Source: Echinostoma caproni (lineage: Eukaryota > Platyhelminthes > Trematoda > Plagiorchiida > Echinostomatidae). Taken from it: a stretch of DNA of 60,152 nucleotides. Location of the stretch: the NCBI GenBank assembly GCA_900618425.1, contig UZAN01040047.1, positions 15,202-75,353 of the forward strand, in the 5' to 3' direction. Of this stretch, positions 59,590 through 60,152 are shown piece by piece (the stretch's first letter is position 1; each line of letters opens with the position of its first letter). The translations under genes and the position numbers were made by a program. A model generated the notes under the pieces. It saw only the letters and a program-made list of their open reading frames with translations. It was not told the DNA's origin and did no database searches.

Positions 59590-59960
59590 TCAGGTAAGTG
59601 GTGACCTATATTGCATAGTTTTAGTGAGAATACCGAAGGCACCGTTGGCGATTGCCGATTTGGGAGATTTACGGTACCGTCGGAGTAAGTGTTTAACCTT
59701 TTTAAATTACGTTGGCTTGAGCATGTACTACGAATACCACCTGATAGGCCTCCACTACGACGTGCAATGTTTGCTGAGCCAGGAAGTCGGTGGAAGAAAT
59801 CCACCAGTGGTTAAACTAGGAAGAGAGTGTGAAATTCCTGACCGGAGCACTCAGACGCATCAAGCTACCAGCTGGGGACGTGGGGATCAGTCTAGTCGAG
59901 GGTTAGAGATACCGAGTGATACGGTTATATCATTATCAATGGCGCTTGTGTAGTCCATCG
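59590..59960 (+). pseudogene. 3' end of an RTE-like LINE
   Basis: The frame reads LRWLEHVLRIPPDRPPLRRA and MFAEPGSRWKK (about 59700-59810), the C-terminal signature of RTE/BovB-type LINEs in many animals. Before it, VRIPKAPLAIADLGDLRYRR (about 59620-59690) is a damaged version of the preceding conserved part. Frames shift between the pieces. The element lies on the strand opposite to LRSAM1 and probably inside its intron. Confidence 0.65.
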
Positions 59961-60152
59961 CTCTCTTCACAATCTTAGTCTGCCTGAATTTGGCACCACA
60001 CGGACACTTCTTCCAGCATTCTCATTTTTCCGTCTGCTACTCCTTTCGAAAGACAACAACCAAAAACTTAGAGCGAAGGTGCAAGTTTAATGGTTGTTGT
60101 TATTGTTGTGATTTACTCAGGTATCGAATCAGGTAAAGCGATTAACGTAAAA
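59961..60152. other. Window end; nothing recognised
   Basis: No exon or repeat was identified before the edge. Confidence 0.4.

Noticed and set aside
1..60152. CRISPR arrays, operons or other bacterial features
   Set aside because: No regularly spaced direct repeats, no ribosome-binding-site-led gene strings; the sequence is plainly eukaryotic.

Overview
This window looks like repeat-rich nuclear DNA from a metazoan, most probably a digenean flatworm (fluke). There are no long open frames, coding signal comes as short exons with GT-AG borders, and the sequence is crowded with decayed retroelements of the kinds known from trematodes: CR1/SR1-like and RTE/SR2-like LINEs, Penelope-like elements with GIY-YIG endonucleases, and tRNA-like SINEs. 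The species cannot be named from sequence alone. An 898-base run of N (35378-36275) and eight single n characters show a draft assembly.

Two host genes are recognisable. On the minus strand, exons at 58879-59130 and 56931-57029 splice in frame into the coiled-coil region just before the SAM and RING domains of the E3 ubiquitin ligase LRSAM1. Upstream exons lie beyond the right edge, and the SAM and RING exons were not found. On the plus strand, 42229-42416 and 43721-43996 encode the cysteine-rich extracellular loop, second membrane helix and stop codon of a protein resembling the beta subunit of BK potassium channels (KCNMB type); a candidate 33-base intron removes two in-frame stops. Weaker coding candidates are an ankyrin-like exon (49935-50176, minus), an unrecognised open exon (48132-48494, plus) and a 71-residue ORF with a signal peptide (37083-37298, plus).

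Layout: 1-2130 is a CR1-like LINE (minus). 3445-4012 holds SINE-A copies. 6305-6725 is a head-to-head SINE-B pair. 12240-13640 and 28020-29330 form an inverted duplication whose ~1 kb core is almost identical. 15290-15725 and 45400-45850 are fragments of one RTE-like LINE in opposite orientations. 21400-21780, 25263-25485 and 43030-43430 are further SINE-A copies. 34490-35377 and 50480-52640 are more CR1-like copies, the second split by a GC-rich insert. 45880-47960 is a Penelope-like element (RT, GIY-YIG, hammerhead-like motif), 56340-56780 is the endonuclease end of a different one, and 59590-59960 is an RTE 3' end. Most remaining DNA shows only microsatellites or nothing recognisable.

The genes do not form a pathway together. 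The main interest lies in the beta-subunit-like gene, the hammerhead-like motifs in Penelope-type sequences, the fold-back SINEs, and the inverted duplication with an unusually conserved core.
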